Part shown: positions 51,038 through 60,135 of the stretch, in pieces
Numbering within the stretch: position 1 is the stretch's first letter
How the letters are laid out: every line of letters begins with the position of its first letter
NCBI GenBank assembly: GCA_006844765.1
Contig: SPJV01000074.1
Location: 95,911 to 159,910, forward strand
Source: Alphaproteobacteria bacterium
GTDB lineage: Bacteria; Pseudomonadota; Alphaproteobacteria; UBA8366; Aestuariispiraceae
Direction of reading: 5' to 3'
DNA: 64,000 nucleotides
Position numbers and translations under genes: made by a program
The notes under the pieces: generated by a model
What the model saw: the letters and a program-made list of their open reading frames with translations, nothing else
The model's database searches: none
Told to the model about the DNA's origin: nothing

Positions 51038-51475
51038 CTAGTCGTCACTTCCATCCGGAATATGCTGTCCCTTGATACTGCGGGAATGTCCGCGAAATTC
51101 AGCCACAGCTGCGCCATCCTGATCCGTTACCCGAATATCATAGATGCCACTTCGCCCTTGGCGTGAGACCTCAGTCGCCGTCGCCGTCAACCGGTCGCCT
51201 TTCGCCACGGGCTTCAGATAGGTGATGCTGCATTGCTGGGCGACACAGCGCTGATTATAGGCATTGCACGCAAAGGCGAAGGCGCTGTCGGCCAGGGTGA
51301 AGATGAAACCACCATGCCCGATCCCATGGCCGTTCACCATGTCCTCTGAAATGACCATCGTCAGAACCGCCGCCCCGGGACCGACATCCTCAATCGAAAT
51401 GCCAAGCCCCTGCGACGCGGTATCGTCGCGCCACATTGCGTCAGCGCAGGCCTTCGCCAATGCATCCGGTGTCAT
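51038..51475 (-). CDS. paaI: Phenylacetate pathway thioesterase PaaI
   Basis: A 145-residue hotdog-fold thioesterase. MVNGHGIGHGGFIFTLADSAFAFACNAY contains the HGGxxxTLAD region with the catalytic Asp. It removes dead-end acyl-CoA esters from the phenylacetate pathway. It is the first gene of the minus-strand unit and sits behind a PaaR-type palindrome (51518-51538). Confidence 0.93.
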   Translation of the reverse strand: MTPDALAKACADAMWRDDTASQGLGISIEDVGPGAAVLTMVISEDMVNGHGIGHGGFIFTLADSAFAFACNAYNQRCVAQQCSITYLKPVAKGDRLTATATEVSRQGRSGIYDIRVTDQDGAAVAEFRGHSRSIKGQHIPDGSDD

Positions 51476-51517
51476 GGGAACTCACTCCCTGCCTCGATTT
51501 ACAGCTGGCAGAGTTCC

Positions 51518-51538
51518 ATAAACCGGCCGACCGGTCAA
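51518..51538. promoter_or_regulatory. PaaR-type operator upstream of paaI
   Basis: ACCGGCCGACCGGT at 51522-51535, matching the paaA-side element with 4 differences in 21 positions. It lies 43 bp before the paaI start and overlaps the stop of the preceding hydantoinase gene. Confidence 0.65.
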
Positions 51539-54500
51539 TTTATGTTGCGGCGCGTCTTGGTCTCCGAATGATCGACACTTCCATCCTCGGCGATCAGAAC
51601 ACCATAGTGTTCTCGTGCAGCCTCATGGGTTATCAGACCGAGCCTGACATCCGCCGCCACCGCATCCGGATCCCTGTGCAACGGATCACCATAGCCGCCA
51701 CCGCCCGGTGTCTCCCAATAGAGAAGATCACCGGCCGGAATGGTTTGCTCCCCCTTGCCCTTCAGCGTCGGACCGGATCGAAGGGTGATATGGCCAAGCC
51801 GGCCTTCCTTGCCGCCATTACGCCCCAAGGCAGGATATTTCGTTCGCTCCACCCCGGCGAAGAGGAGAATGGGTGCATCCTCACTGCTTTCCAGTTCGAT
51901 CAATTGGCCGAGCCCTCCACGAAATTCTCCGGCCCCACCGCTATCCGGGATCAACTCCCGGCGCCTGATGCGCACCGGGGCAGTGCTCTCTGCGATTTCG
52001 GCTTGGGTTCCAAACAACCCGCTTGGAAAGGCCGTTGCGGAGAGCCCATCCTTGGTCGGACGCGCGCCCATTCCCCCAGAATGGGAAAACTCCGTCGCGA
52101 ACGGAGTGGCGTTATGCCCGGACCGCCCTGCCGCCGCGACACTGCGAAGCGGCAAATCCCACAGACAGGCAGCCCCTTCTGCCGGTGCCAGGCCAGGCAG
52201 GGCTTGGTGAATGCAACCAAATGCCAAGTCAGAGACCAAATGCCCGACATTGTGCCGCATTGCGACCGGCGCCGGATATTGCGCGTTGAGGATACAATCC
52301 TCCGGCGCTTCGAATTTGAACGGCGCCAGTGAACCGGCGTTGTTCGGGATGTCGCCCCCGATCAGGCACCGCATGGCAAAGACGGCATAGGCTTCCGTGT
52401 AGCGTATCGGACAGTTGATTCCGCGCGCCGAATGCCCGGAAGAGCCGGTAAAATCCGTCAGGATCTCCCGTCCCTGCACGGTCATCGTGGCATTCAACTT
52501 TATCTCAAAATCATAGCCATCACTCATCAGGCTGGAGAGATAAACGCCATCGGGCACGGTTTCTATGGCAGCCTCCGTCGCGCGTTGGGAAGTATCCAGG
52601 ATATGCCGACCCAGGGTATCCATATCCGACAGGCCGAACTCATCCATCATTTCAGCAACCCGCGCAGCCGCGACATCACAACAGGCGATCAAGGCATAGA
52701 AATCCCCCTCATTCGCGACGGGAGAACGGGAATTCGCCTTCATGATATCCATGATCAGCCTGTTGACCTGGCCCTTCTCAACCAGCTTCATCGGCGGCAG
52801 ATAGAGACCTTCATCGAACACATCACTGCCGTCCGGTCCCATGCCAAGACCGCCCAGGTCATACACATGCGAGGTACAGGCGGTGAGCGCGATCAGCTTC
52901 TCCCCATGAAAGATCGGCGCGAACAGGACGATGTCATTCAGATGCCCCGACCCGATCCACGGATCATTGGTCATGTAGATATCGCCCGGCTGCATTTCGT
53001 CCGCCGGAAAATGCGGCAGCATCAAAGAAACCGTACCAGCCATGGTGTTGATATGGCCCGGCGTGCCGGTCACAGCCTGCGCCAGCATGCGGCCTTCGAT
53101 ATCGAAGATACCAGCCGATATGTCGCCGCATTCCCGGACAATCGGGCTGAAGGCTGTCCGCATCAGGACCTGCCCCTGTTCCTCGACGATCGCCAACAAG
53201 CGATCCCACATCACTTGCATCTCCAGTTCCGACTTCGCCGCAGCATCCCGTGAAGCACCGACTCCTTCCCTGGACATCACGATATTGCCGGCCAAATCAA
53301 TCCGCGCGCCAAAGCCTTCCGGGACGAAGACAGTCGTCTGGGGTTCTACGATCAGGGCGGGACCATAAAGATACCCCCCGGCGGATAGATCAGCACGATT
53401 GAAGACAGAAGCTTCCACTTCCTTCTCATCCTGGCCAATACGAAGCATCCGCATCCCGCATGCCGGCACGGCCTCGCCTTTCTCAGAAACACACACCGGT
53501 TCCGGCTTACGGGGTTGGCTCGCAACGGTCACGGACCAGTTCATGATCTCCACATTCATATCCGGGACAGCGCGGCTGAATTGGCGTGCGTAATCAGCTT
53601 CAAAAGCCGCAACGAGCGCCGGTAGGTTTTCTTCCGAAATAGGGCCCGCCGAAATCGGCACTTCGATCTCATGCCCTTGGCCGTCATACCGCATGAAGGC
53701 GATGCGGGTAACCAGAAGCTCCTCCTCTGGCGCGCCCGCCGCAACAATCGCGCGCGCCTCCTGCTCCATTTCCTCAAGCAATGTATTAATTGTCGCGAAG
53801 GGGAAGTCCTTCGCGAAAACATGGCGACTGCGCACGATCTCAAAGGAAACAGGCGCAAACAGAAAACCCACCGCTGAGCCGACGCTGGGATTGGGTGGGA
53901 CGACGATCTGATCAATCCCCACCTTCTCCGCCACCCGGCTGGCATGCAACGGGCCATTGCCGCCAAAAGCAACCATGGTACAATCGGCGAGGTTCTTACC
54001 ATGCTCTACGGCATGCATGCGTGCTGCATTCGCCATCGCTTCATCAACCGATTGGGCGATGCCATCGGCGCCGGCACCCGGGCTCAACCCCAGGGGAGCA
54101 CTCACAGTGGCGGCAATCGCTTGCCGCGACAGGTCGGGGTTTAAGGTCAGCCTTCCCTCAGCAAAGCCTTCCGGATCGATATATCCAATCGCCACATCGC
54201 TGTCGGTAACGGTCGGCTCGGTCCCGCCACGCCCATAACAGGCGGGCCCTGGATCGGAAGACGCGCTTTTCGGCCCGACTCGCAATCGGCCGAGCCCATC
54301 GACCCCGGCAATAGATCCACCGCCGGCACCAATCTCAATCATATCAATGACCGGGATACGGACAGGAATCCCGCTGCCCTTCAGGAACCGCTCCGCCCGA
54401 TCAATCTCAAAACTCCGCGAGGTGCGCGGCGACTTATCTTCGACTAGACATACTTTCGCAGTAGTGCCCCCCATGTCGAAAGAGAGGACATCATCCAGAT

Positions 54501-55356
54501 CCAATTGTTCTGCGACCCTTGCCGCCAGGATCGCGCCGCCGCTCGGCCCCGATTCCACCAACCGGATCGGATAGGCCATCGCCGTTTCAAGCGTTGTCAC
54601 GCCGCCACCGGACGTCACAATGAACAACGGGCAACTGAAGCCTTCCGATTTCAGGGCATCTGATAGCTCCGAGAGATACCGGGCCATCAGTGGTTTAATA
54701 TAGGCATTGGCCACAGTGGTGCAGAGGCGGTCGAATTCCCGCACTTCCGGCGATACATCGGATGACAGGGAGACCGGAAGGCCCGGCGCCTTCCGCGCCA
54801 AGGCATCGCGCACCGCGCGCTCATGATCCGGATTGCTATAGGCGTGGAGGAAGCAGATCGCGACGCTTTCAACCCCGGCTGCCAGCAAGGCATCAATCGC
54901 CGCCTCCAGCGACGTCTCATCAAGCGGTTCCAGCACCACGCCGGACACATCCATCCGTTCCGCGACCGAGAAGACCAGGTCGCGCGGGACAATCAGATCC
55001 TGCTTTTCGATATTGATGTCATATTGATCGTAGCGGCGTTCATAGCCGATCTCCAAGATATCCCGGAAGCCTGCCGTCACCAGCGCCCCAACCTTTGCGC
55101 CGCGCCGCTCAATCAAGGCATTCGTCGCCAATGTCGTACCGTGGATGACTGAGCTGAAATCCTTTGCTGTGATTCCAAGCGCCGCCGTCTCCAACGCGTA
55201 TCCGATCCCAGTCAACACGCCGGATACTGGCCGATCATGTGTCGTAAGCGTTTTAGCGGTTTCAATCCTTTCCCCGATCTGGATCGCAATATCGGTAAAG
55301 GTTCCGCCGATATCGACGGCAAGACGGGGGCGGGAACAGAGAGAATTCTCAGCCAT
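51535..55356 (-). CDS. Fused N-methylhydantoinase / 5-oxoprolinase A+B protein
   Basis: 1273 residues, joining HyuA-type (about 1-690; actin-like ATPase fold with RLAVDIGGTFTDIAIQ and VSFDMGGTTAKVCLVE) and HyuB-type (about 700-1230; IVRECGDISAGIFDIEGRML, NDPWIGSGHLNDIVLF) parts. ATP-dependent ring opening of 5-oxoproline, hydantoin or N-methylhydantoin-like compounds is the usual activity; a carboxylase branch for acetone or acetophenone also uses similar parts. The start at 55356 is preferred by GGAG upstream. Its stop overlaps the paaI operator. It follows the DUF1989-GcvT gene after a 291-bp gap and could be in the same regulon. Confidence 0.9.
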   Translation of the reverse strand: MAENSLCSRPRLAVDIGGTFTDIAIQIGERIETAKTLTTHDRPVSGVLTGIGYALETAALGITAKDFSSVIHGTTLATNALIERRGAKVGALVTAGFRDILEIGYERRYDQYDINIEKQDLIVPRDLVFSVAERMDVSGVVLEPLDETSLEAAIDALLAAGVESVAICFLHAYSNPDHERAVRDALARKAPGLPVSLSSDVSPEVREFDRLCTTVANAYIKPLMARYLSELSDALKSEGFSCPLFIVTSGGGVTTLETAMAYPIRLVESGPSGGAILAARVAEQLDLDDVLSFDMGGTTAKVCLVEDKSPRTSRSFEIDRAERFLKGSGIPVRIPVIDMIEIGAGGGSIAGVDGLGRLRVGPKSASSDPGPACYGRGGTEPTVTDSDVAIGYIDPEGFAEGRLTLNPDLSRQAIAATVSAPLGLSPGAGADGIAQSVDEAMANAARMHAVEHGKNLADCTMVAFGGNGPLHASRVAEKVGIDQIVVPPNPSVGSAVGFLFAPVSFEIVRSRHVFAKDFPFATINTLLEEMEQEARAIVAAGAPEEELLVTRIAFMRYDGQGHEIEVPISAGPISEENLPALVAAFEADYARQFSRAVPDMNVEIMNWSVTVASQPRKPEPVCVSEKGEAVPACGMRMLRIGQDEKEVEASVFNRADLSAGGYLYGPALIVEPQTTVFVPEGFGARIDLAGNIVMSREGVGASRDAAAKSELEMQVMWDRLLAIVEEQGQVLMRTAFSPIVRECGDISAGIFDIEGRMLAQAVTGTPGHINTMAGTVSLMLPHFPADEMQPGDIYMTNDPWIGSGHLNDIVLFAPIFHGEKLIALTACTSHVYDLGGLGMGPDGSDVFDEGLYLPPMKLVEKGQVNRLIMDIMKANSRSPVANEGDFYALIACCDVAAARVAEMMDEFGLSDMDTLGRHILDTSQRATEAAIETVPDGVYLSSLMSDGYDFEIKLNATMTVQGREILTDFTGSSGHSARGINCPIRYTEAYAVFAMRCLIGGDIPNNAGSLAPFKFEAPEDCILNAQYPAPVAMRHNVGHLVSDLAFGCIHQALPGLAPAEGAACLWDLPLRSVAAAGRSGHNATPFATEFSHSGGMGARPTKDGLSATAFPSGLFGTQAEIAESTAPVRIRRRELIPDSGGAGEFRGGLGQLIELESSEDAPILLFAGVERTKYPALGRNGGKEGRLGHITLRSGPTLKGKGEQTIPAGDLLYWETPGGGGYGDPLHRDPDAVAADVRLGLITHEAAREHYGVLIAEDGSVDHSETKTRRNIN

Positions 55357-55405
55357 GGTCGGACTCCGGAAGCGCAGCAACAATAAAGAGGGGTAACGCG
55401 AGAAG

Positions 55406-55424
55406 AACCCTGTCAGGCAGGGTT
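55406..55424 (-). terminator. Possible hairpin terminator after the DUF1989-GcvT gene
   Basis: AACCCTG-TCAGG-CAGGGTT, a 7-bp stem with 5-base loop, in the 291-bp space between the DUF1989-GcvT stop and the hydantoinase start. Read on the minus strand it is followed by CTTCTCG, a weak T-tract, so it may also be an attenuator. Confidence 0.4.
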
Positions 55425-55647
55425 TTAGCGCTATCGCGGGACGACGAGGTCCGATTTATCGTGGCGCCGTCCGACACCACGCAACGGGGATCTGAGCATC
55501 ACCCAATCACTCCCTATCCAGAGACCGGAACGGTAGGGCCGGTTGGTTTCGGTGTCAATTGGGTGATTGAGGCATTTCGACAATACCCCGATACGCCTCA
55601 AGGTAAGGCGCTGAACCGGTGGTCTTCAGGAAGACCTCTCCAAGTGC

Positions 55648-58020
55648 TCAGTCATAGTTGCCTTTGACCCGTTCCTTCTTCGGATCGAAATGCGGGAAAG
55701 GAACAACGGTGGCTTTCAAGCGTTTCTGCAGGCCGTCGAGCTGGCCAATCTCAATTTCCGTACCGATTTCCACATGGGTGACATCGACCCGTGCAAGCGC
55801 GATGACCTTACCGAGGACCGGGGACTTCATGGCAGAGGTGATCTCTCCGACCTGCGCCTTGCCGACCCGGACACAATCGCCTGTCGACGGCACAAGCCCC
55901 CCTTCGATATCAAGGCCGATAAGCTTTCGCTGAGGATGTGCCTTCCGCTCAACCAACGCATCCCGGCCAATGAAATCGTCATTCTTGGATTTCAGTGGCA
56001 CGGTGAAGGAAATACCCGCTTCGAACGGATCTGTCTGGTCGGAGAACTCGTAGCCGGCGAAGATCAACCCGGCCTCGATCCGAAGCCAGTTCAGCGCTTC
56101 AAGACCAAGCGGGATCATGCCTTTCGGTTCGCCCGCCGCCCAAATCGCATCAAAGACGGCGACCGCATCTTTCGGATGGCAGAAGACCTCATAGCCGAGC
56201 TCGCCCGAATAGCCGGTGCGGCTGACCACGACCGGCGCGCCATGGAAATCCTGCATCCTGCCAATCGACAGCCGGAACCATTCCAGTTCGTCAACACTCG
56301 GCTGAGCCGGCGGGGTCCAGATAACTTCTGACAGGATTTCCCGGCTGAGTGGCCCCTGCACCGCAACATTGCAGAGCTGTTCTGTCGATGAGCGCACCCA
56401 GGCATTGAGCCCATGCGCTTCTGCCTGTTTGCGAAGCCATATTCCGCTGTCGTCATTCCCGCCGATCCAGCGGAAGTTATTGTCACCCAGGCGGAAGACG
56501 GTCCCGTCATCAATCATGCCGCCATGCTCGTAGCACATCGCGGTATAGACCACGCCGCCGACACTCAGCTTCTTGATGTTGCGGGTGACGCAGAGCTGCA
56601 GAAGCTCCTCAGCATCAGGGCCTGTGACCTCATATTTGCGCAGCGGCGTCAGATCCATGATCACCGCCTTTTCCCGCGCTGCCCAGTACTCAGCGACCGC
56701 CCCGTGATTGGCCATCTTATTGGGCAGCCAATAGCCATTATATTCGACAAAATCGCGCGTATGCCGTTCAAAGCAGGAATGGAACGCCGTTTCCTTAGTT
56801 TCTTCCACGTCAGCCTCCGGTGACTTGCGGTATCCAACCGACCGCTTGAAATCTTCATCTTCCTTGTAAACCCGCACCTGAATATCGGTTGGATTCCAGC
56901 CATTCGCGGGATCGACATCGCAGGGGCAAGCCGAAGAGATGCAGACCAAGTCTGTCATCGCCCGCATCAACACATAGTCGCCGGGGCGCGACCACGGGTC
57001 ATCCATACCAATCGCATTCGTATCTTCAAGCAAAGTGTTAAAGAAGAAGTTCACCGCCGCCCAGCCGCCGCGCTGCCGAATGCCGTAGCTATTGAGGGAT
57101 TTGTTAAAATTGTCCGTGCAGTTCACATGACCGGGATAGCCGAGATCGTCGTAGTAGCGCTGAGAACAAGCGAGCCCGAACGTGTCATGTCGCCCGCAGG
57201 TGTCCTGCACCACCTCCACCAGGGCTTCCTGATCGGTGGAAAAGAACTTGGAGAACAGACCTGGTGTTGGATACAGCGATCCCATCAAAGAGCGCGTCGT
57301 CGTTGGATCAATCTCACGCTCCAGCCCCTTGTCCAACTGGCGGACAGAGAAGGCCTGAAAATCCGAGCATTCGCGGCCTTGAACATCCAAGACCTGGATA
57401 TATTGCCCCACCTTGACCTCATAAGCCTGGGCCGTTCCAGGTTGGATGTTGATATCGGTCAGGGGATCCGCCATCGGATCCGGTGGGGTGAGCCCGCCCT
57501 TGCCTTCGCCCGGATTGGCGCGACGGATATAAAGGACGATCTCCGTCGGTGGGTTTTGTTCCTCCGGCGACATCGGCGCGCCGGGTGCGGCGGCGATCAG
57601 CAGGCCCGGGCATGAGGCGTGAAAGGTCGCCATATCACCTGCCCGCGCGCCCTCTGCAAAGATCACGGCGCCCTTTGCCGGGCTCAGATCAAAGCCACTG
57701 GCGGCCAAGGCCTTGCTGACACGGCGGGCGGAACGATCATTTGCGCCCAGAATAGCCTTCAGACCCGCGCAGTCACACCCGGTCGGCGCGCCGATCATGC
57801 CGGTATCGGCGACACCATCACCATTAAAGAAGAGGCATTCGACAGGCTGAAGACCTTCCCGGTTCAGGAAGGAAATTTCGTCGCCTTGGTCAATCGCAAC
57901 GGAGCGTGTGCCGCCACCCGGGATGGGATGGCGCTCAACCCCATGCGGCAGGATCGGTAAGCCAGGCTCGACAATGCCATGACGTTCATAGGACGTTTCA
58001 AATCCGACAATCGCACCCAT
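55648..58020 (-). CDS. DUF1989-GcvT fusion, likely THF-dependent demethylase
   Basis: 790 residues. The N-terminal part (1-170) is a beta-rich region preceding a DUF1989 domain (about 185-380; DVQGRECSDFQAF, ISSACPCDVDPANGWNPTDI) and a GcvT/aminomethyltransferase domain (about 430-785; KYEVTGPDAEELLQLCVTRN, SRTGYSGELGYEVFC, and GLEALNWLRIEAGLIFAGYE). GcvT relatives move a methyl or methylene group to tetrahydrofolate, as in DMSP demethylase, sarcosine and dimethylglycine enzymes. It follows the betaine-type ABC transporter in the same direction with 22 bp gap, so it probably acts on the imported methylated solute. Confidence 0.85.
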   Translation of the reverse strand: MGAIVGFETSYERHGIVEPGLPILPHGVERHPIPGGGTRSVAIDQGDEISFLNREGLQPVECLFFNGDGVADTGMIGAPTGCDCAGLKAILGANDRSARRVSKALAASGFDLSPAKGAVIFAEGARAGDMATFHASCPGLLIAAAPGAPMSPEEQNPPTEIVLYIRRANPGEGKGGLTPPDPMADPLTDINIQPGTAQAYEVKVGQYIQVLDVQGRECSDFQAFSVRQLDKGLEREIDPTTTRSLMGSLYPTPGLFSKFFSTDQEALVEVVQDTCGRHDTFGLACSQRYYDDLGYPGHVNCTDNFNKSLNSYGIRQRGGWAAVNFFFNTLLEDTNAIGMDDPWSRPGDYVLMRAMTDLVCISSACPCDVDPANGWNPTDIQVRVYKEDEDFKRSVGYRKSPEADVEETKETAFHSCFERHTRDFVEYNGYWLPNKMANHGAVAEYWAAREKAVIMDLTPLRKYEVTGPDAEELLQLCVTRNIKKLSVGGVVYTAMCYEHGGMIDDGTVFRLGDNNFRWIGGNDDSGIWLRKQAEAHGLNAWVRSSTEQLCNVAVQGPLSREILSEVIWTPPAQPSVDELEWFRLSIGRMQDFHGAPVVVSRTGYSGELGYEVFCHPKDAVAVFDAIWAAGEPKGMIPLGLEALNWLRIEAGLIFAGYEFSDQTDPFEAGISFTVPLKSKNDDFIGRDALVERKAHPQRKLIGLDIEGGLVPSTGDCVRVGKAQVGEITSAMKSPVLGKVIALARVDVTHVEIGTEIEIGQLDGLQKRLKATVVPFPHFDPKKERVKGNYD

Positions 58021-58042
58021 ACTATCCTCCCTGCATCACAGG

Positions 58043-60115
58043 TTAGGCGAGGCCTAACGCTGCCTTACGCCGCTGCGCCCAGTTTCGAATGATCTGATCC
58101 ACTGCCAGCCCGATAAATGCCACGCACAGACCAAGCGTTAGACCGATCCCGGTCCCGCGTGATTCCGAAATTGCTTTCAGGATCATTTGACCCAAATCGA
58201 TGGTCCCAATGAACGCCCCGATGATCACCATGAACAAAGCAAAAATCACGGTTTGATTAACCCCCAGCATGATATGCGGAAAGGCCAGGGGAAGCTCGAT
58301 CGACACCCAACGCTGTAGACGCGTTACACCGGACATCGACCCTGCATCCTGCAACACTGGGGGCACGCTGCGCAGGCCTTCAACCGTGTAGCGCGTCGCC
58401 GGTACGGTCGCATAAACGACGGCGGCAATAATGACAGAGGTATCGGTTATTCCGAACAGCATGATCACCGGGATCAGGTAGATGAAGGCCGGGAAAGTCT
58501 GGAAGAAATCACAGACCAGCAGAATACTCTTACTCGCGACCTCATGCCGGGCACAAAGGGACCCGATCGTTATCCCAAGGGCGGCGGATACAATCACTGC
58601 GAAGGATGCCATATAGGCTGTAATCAACGCCCGATCCCAATATTCAGAGAAGGCGATAAACAGCAGGAACCCACCCACGATCAATGCCGAGCGAAGTCCA
58701 TCCAGGATATAGGCAATCCCCATCACAAGCAGGAAGGTCGCCACCACCGGCATGGCGAGATAGGCATCGCGCATTGGCACCAGGATCTTCGTGATCAGGA
58801 ACTCATTGAACCCCTTCAGAACGAAGAAGAACGTATCCCAGATCCAGTCCACCGCTGCCTGCCAGATCGGGGCTGTCGTGATGCCTTTGTTATGCGGAAT
58901 TACGTAGAGATAGTTGAAGCCTTCTTCGAAGATGAAGCTGCCAATGGCCGCGAGGATACTGCCGGCGACGAAGACTGCGAGCATGGCGATCAATGTCGAA
59001 TGCCGTTCCAGGAAGGACAGGTCCGCGAAATAGTCCGTCTGCTTGTTCGCCCAGGCCAGCGACATTTTATCCAGCACCACCGCGATCAGGACGATACAGA
59101 CGCCTATTTCGATGCCGGTCCCAATCTTCAGGGAATTGAGCGCGATCATCAGGTTGGAACCAAGCCCCTGCGCCCCGATGAAGGACGCGATGACTGTCAT
59201 GGCAAGACATTGCATCACGACCTGGTTCACGCCGATTAGCACATCCCGCTTGGCTGTCGGGATCAAGACCCGCAACAAAAGCTGCCGATTGGTGCAGCCA
59301 TTCATCATCCCGGCTTCCAGGACCTCGACTGGTACATTCTTCAAGCCCAGCAGGGTCAGCCGTACCATAGGCGGTGTGGCGAAGATAATTGTGGCAAGCG
59401 CGGCCGCATGATCCCCCACACCAAACAGCACGATGACCGGCACCAGATAGGAATAATGCGGCATTGTCTGGGCCACATTCAAAAGCGGGTTTAGGGCGAT
59501 TTCTACATAGCGGTTCTGATAGGCCCAGATACCGAGCAAAAGACCGAGTAACACAGAAACCGGTGCTGCGACCAAGATGAAGGAAAGCGTCTGCATCGAC
59601 GGTTCCCATTGACCGAAGATCGCGACATAGGTTGTCGCCAGCGCAGCGATCAACGCTAATCTCTTGCCTTGCAGTTTGTAGCCGACAATTGCCGCCCAGC
59701 CGGTGATCACCGTCCACGGCAGTGCCGGCCACTCCGCCCAAGGATTTTCACTGATGAAGTCCCAGCTTGTGAAAGCCACAATCGTCTTTTGTCCCCCCAG
59801 CAGCAGTTCCCGGACAAAGTCGATGATGAACAATACGCCACTGGAAACCGCCCGGGTGATCTCCCTGAACAATGGCTTCGATTCATAGTCATCGATATCC
59901 GGGTCATAGACCTGGATCGGGAACCAATCGAACATCAAGCCGCCGACGAAATCATTGACCCAGGTCGGGATATCTTTCAGCAGCGCAGGAAGACGCCAAA
60001 GATAGTTTCCATCCGCCGGCGCAATCGCATAGCAGAGGATCAGAAACACCACGAGAAGCAGCGCGAATTGAACGGGCTTCGACTTGATGGAGAGAGAGGA
60101 TGACGTCAGCGACAT
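58043..60115 (-). CDS. proW: Glycine-betaine-type ABC permease, two permease domains fused
   Basis: A 690-residue membrane protein with two ProW/OpuAB domains in tandem. The two EAA-like loops are VPVEVLEAGMMNGCTNRQLL and VPPVLQDAGSMSGVTRLQRW. Single-domain family members are about 280-350 residues, so fusion of both half-permeases is evident. It partners ProV and ProX encoded upstream and delivers a quaternary ammonium or similar solute to the cytoplasm. Confidence 0.92.
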   Translation of the reverse strand: MSLTSSSLSIKSKPVQFALLLVVFLILCYAIAPADGNYLWRLPALLKDIPTWVNDFVGGLMFDWFPIQVYDPDIDDYESKPLFREITRAVSSGVLFIIDFVRELLLGGQKTIVAFTSWDFISENPWAEWPALPWTVITGWAAIVGYKLQGKRLALIAALATTYVAIFGQWEPSMQTLSFILVAAPVSVLLGLLLGIWAYQNRYVEIALNPLLNVAQTMPHYSYLVPVIVLFGVGDHAAALATIIFATPPMVRLTLLGLKNVPVEVLEAGMMNGCTNRQLLLRVLIPTAKRDVLIGVNQVVMQCLAMTVIASFIGAQGLGSNLMIALNSLKIGTGIEIGVCIVLIAVVLDKMSLAWANKQTDYFADLSFLERHSTLIAMLAVFVAGSILAAIGSFIFEEGFNYLYVIPHNKGITTAPIWQAAVDWIWDTFFFVLKGFNEFLITKILVPMRDAYLAMPVVATFLLVMGIAYILDGLRSALIVGGFLLFIAFSEYWDRALITAYMASFAVIVSAALGITIGSLCARHEVASKSILLVCDFFQTFPAFIYLIPVIMLFGITDTSVIIAAVVYATVPATRYTVEGLRSVPPVLQDAGSMSGVTRLQRWVSIELPLAFPHIMLGVNQTVIFALFMVIIGAFIGTIDLGQMILKAISESRGTGIGLTLGLCVAFIGLAVDQIIRNWAQRRKAALGLA

Positions 60116-60135
60116 GATCGTTCCTTCACCCGGCC

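Noticed and set aside
52432..53253. 273-codon frame antisense to the hydantoinase B part
   Set aside because: Shadow of a clear HyuB domain; no motifs, unlikely composition.
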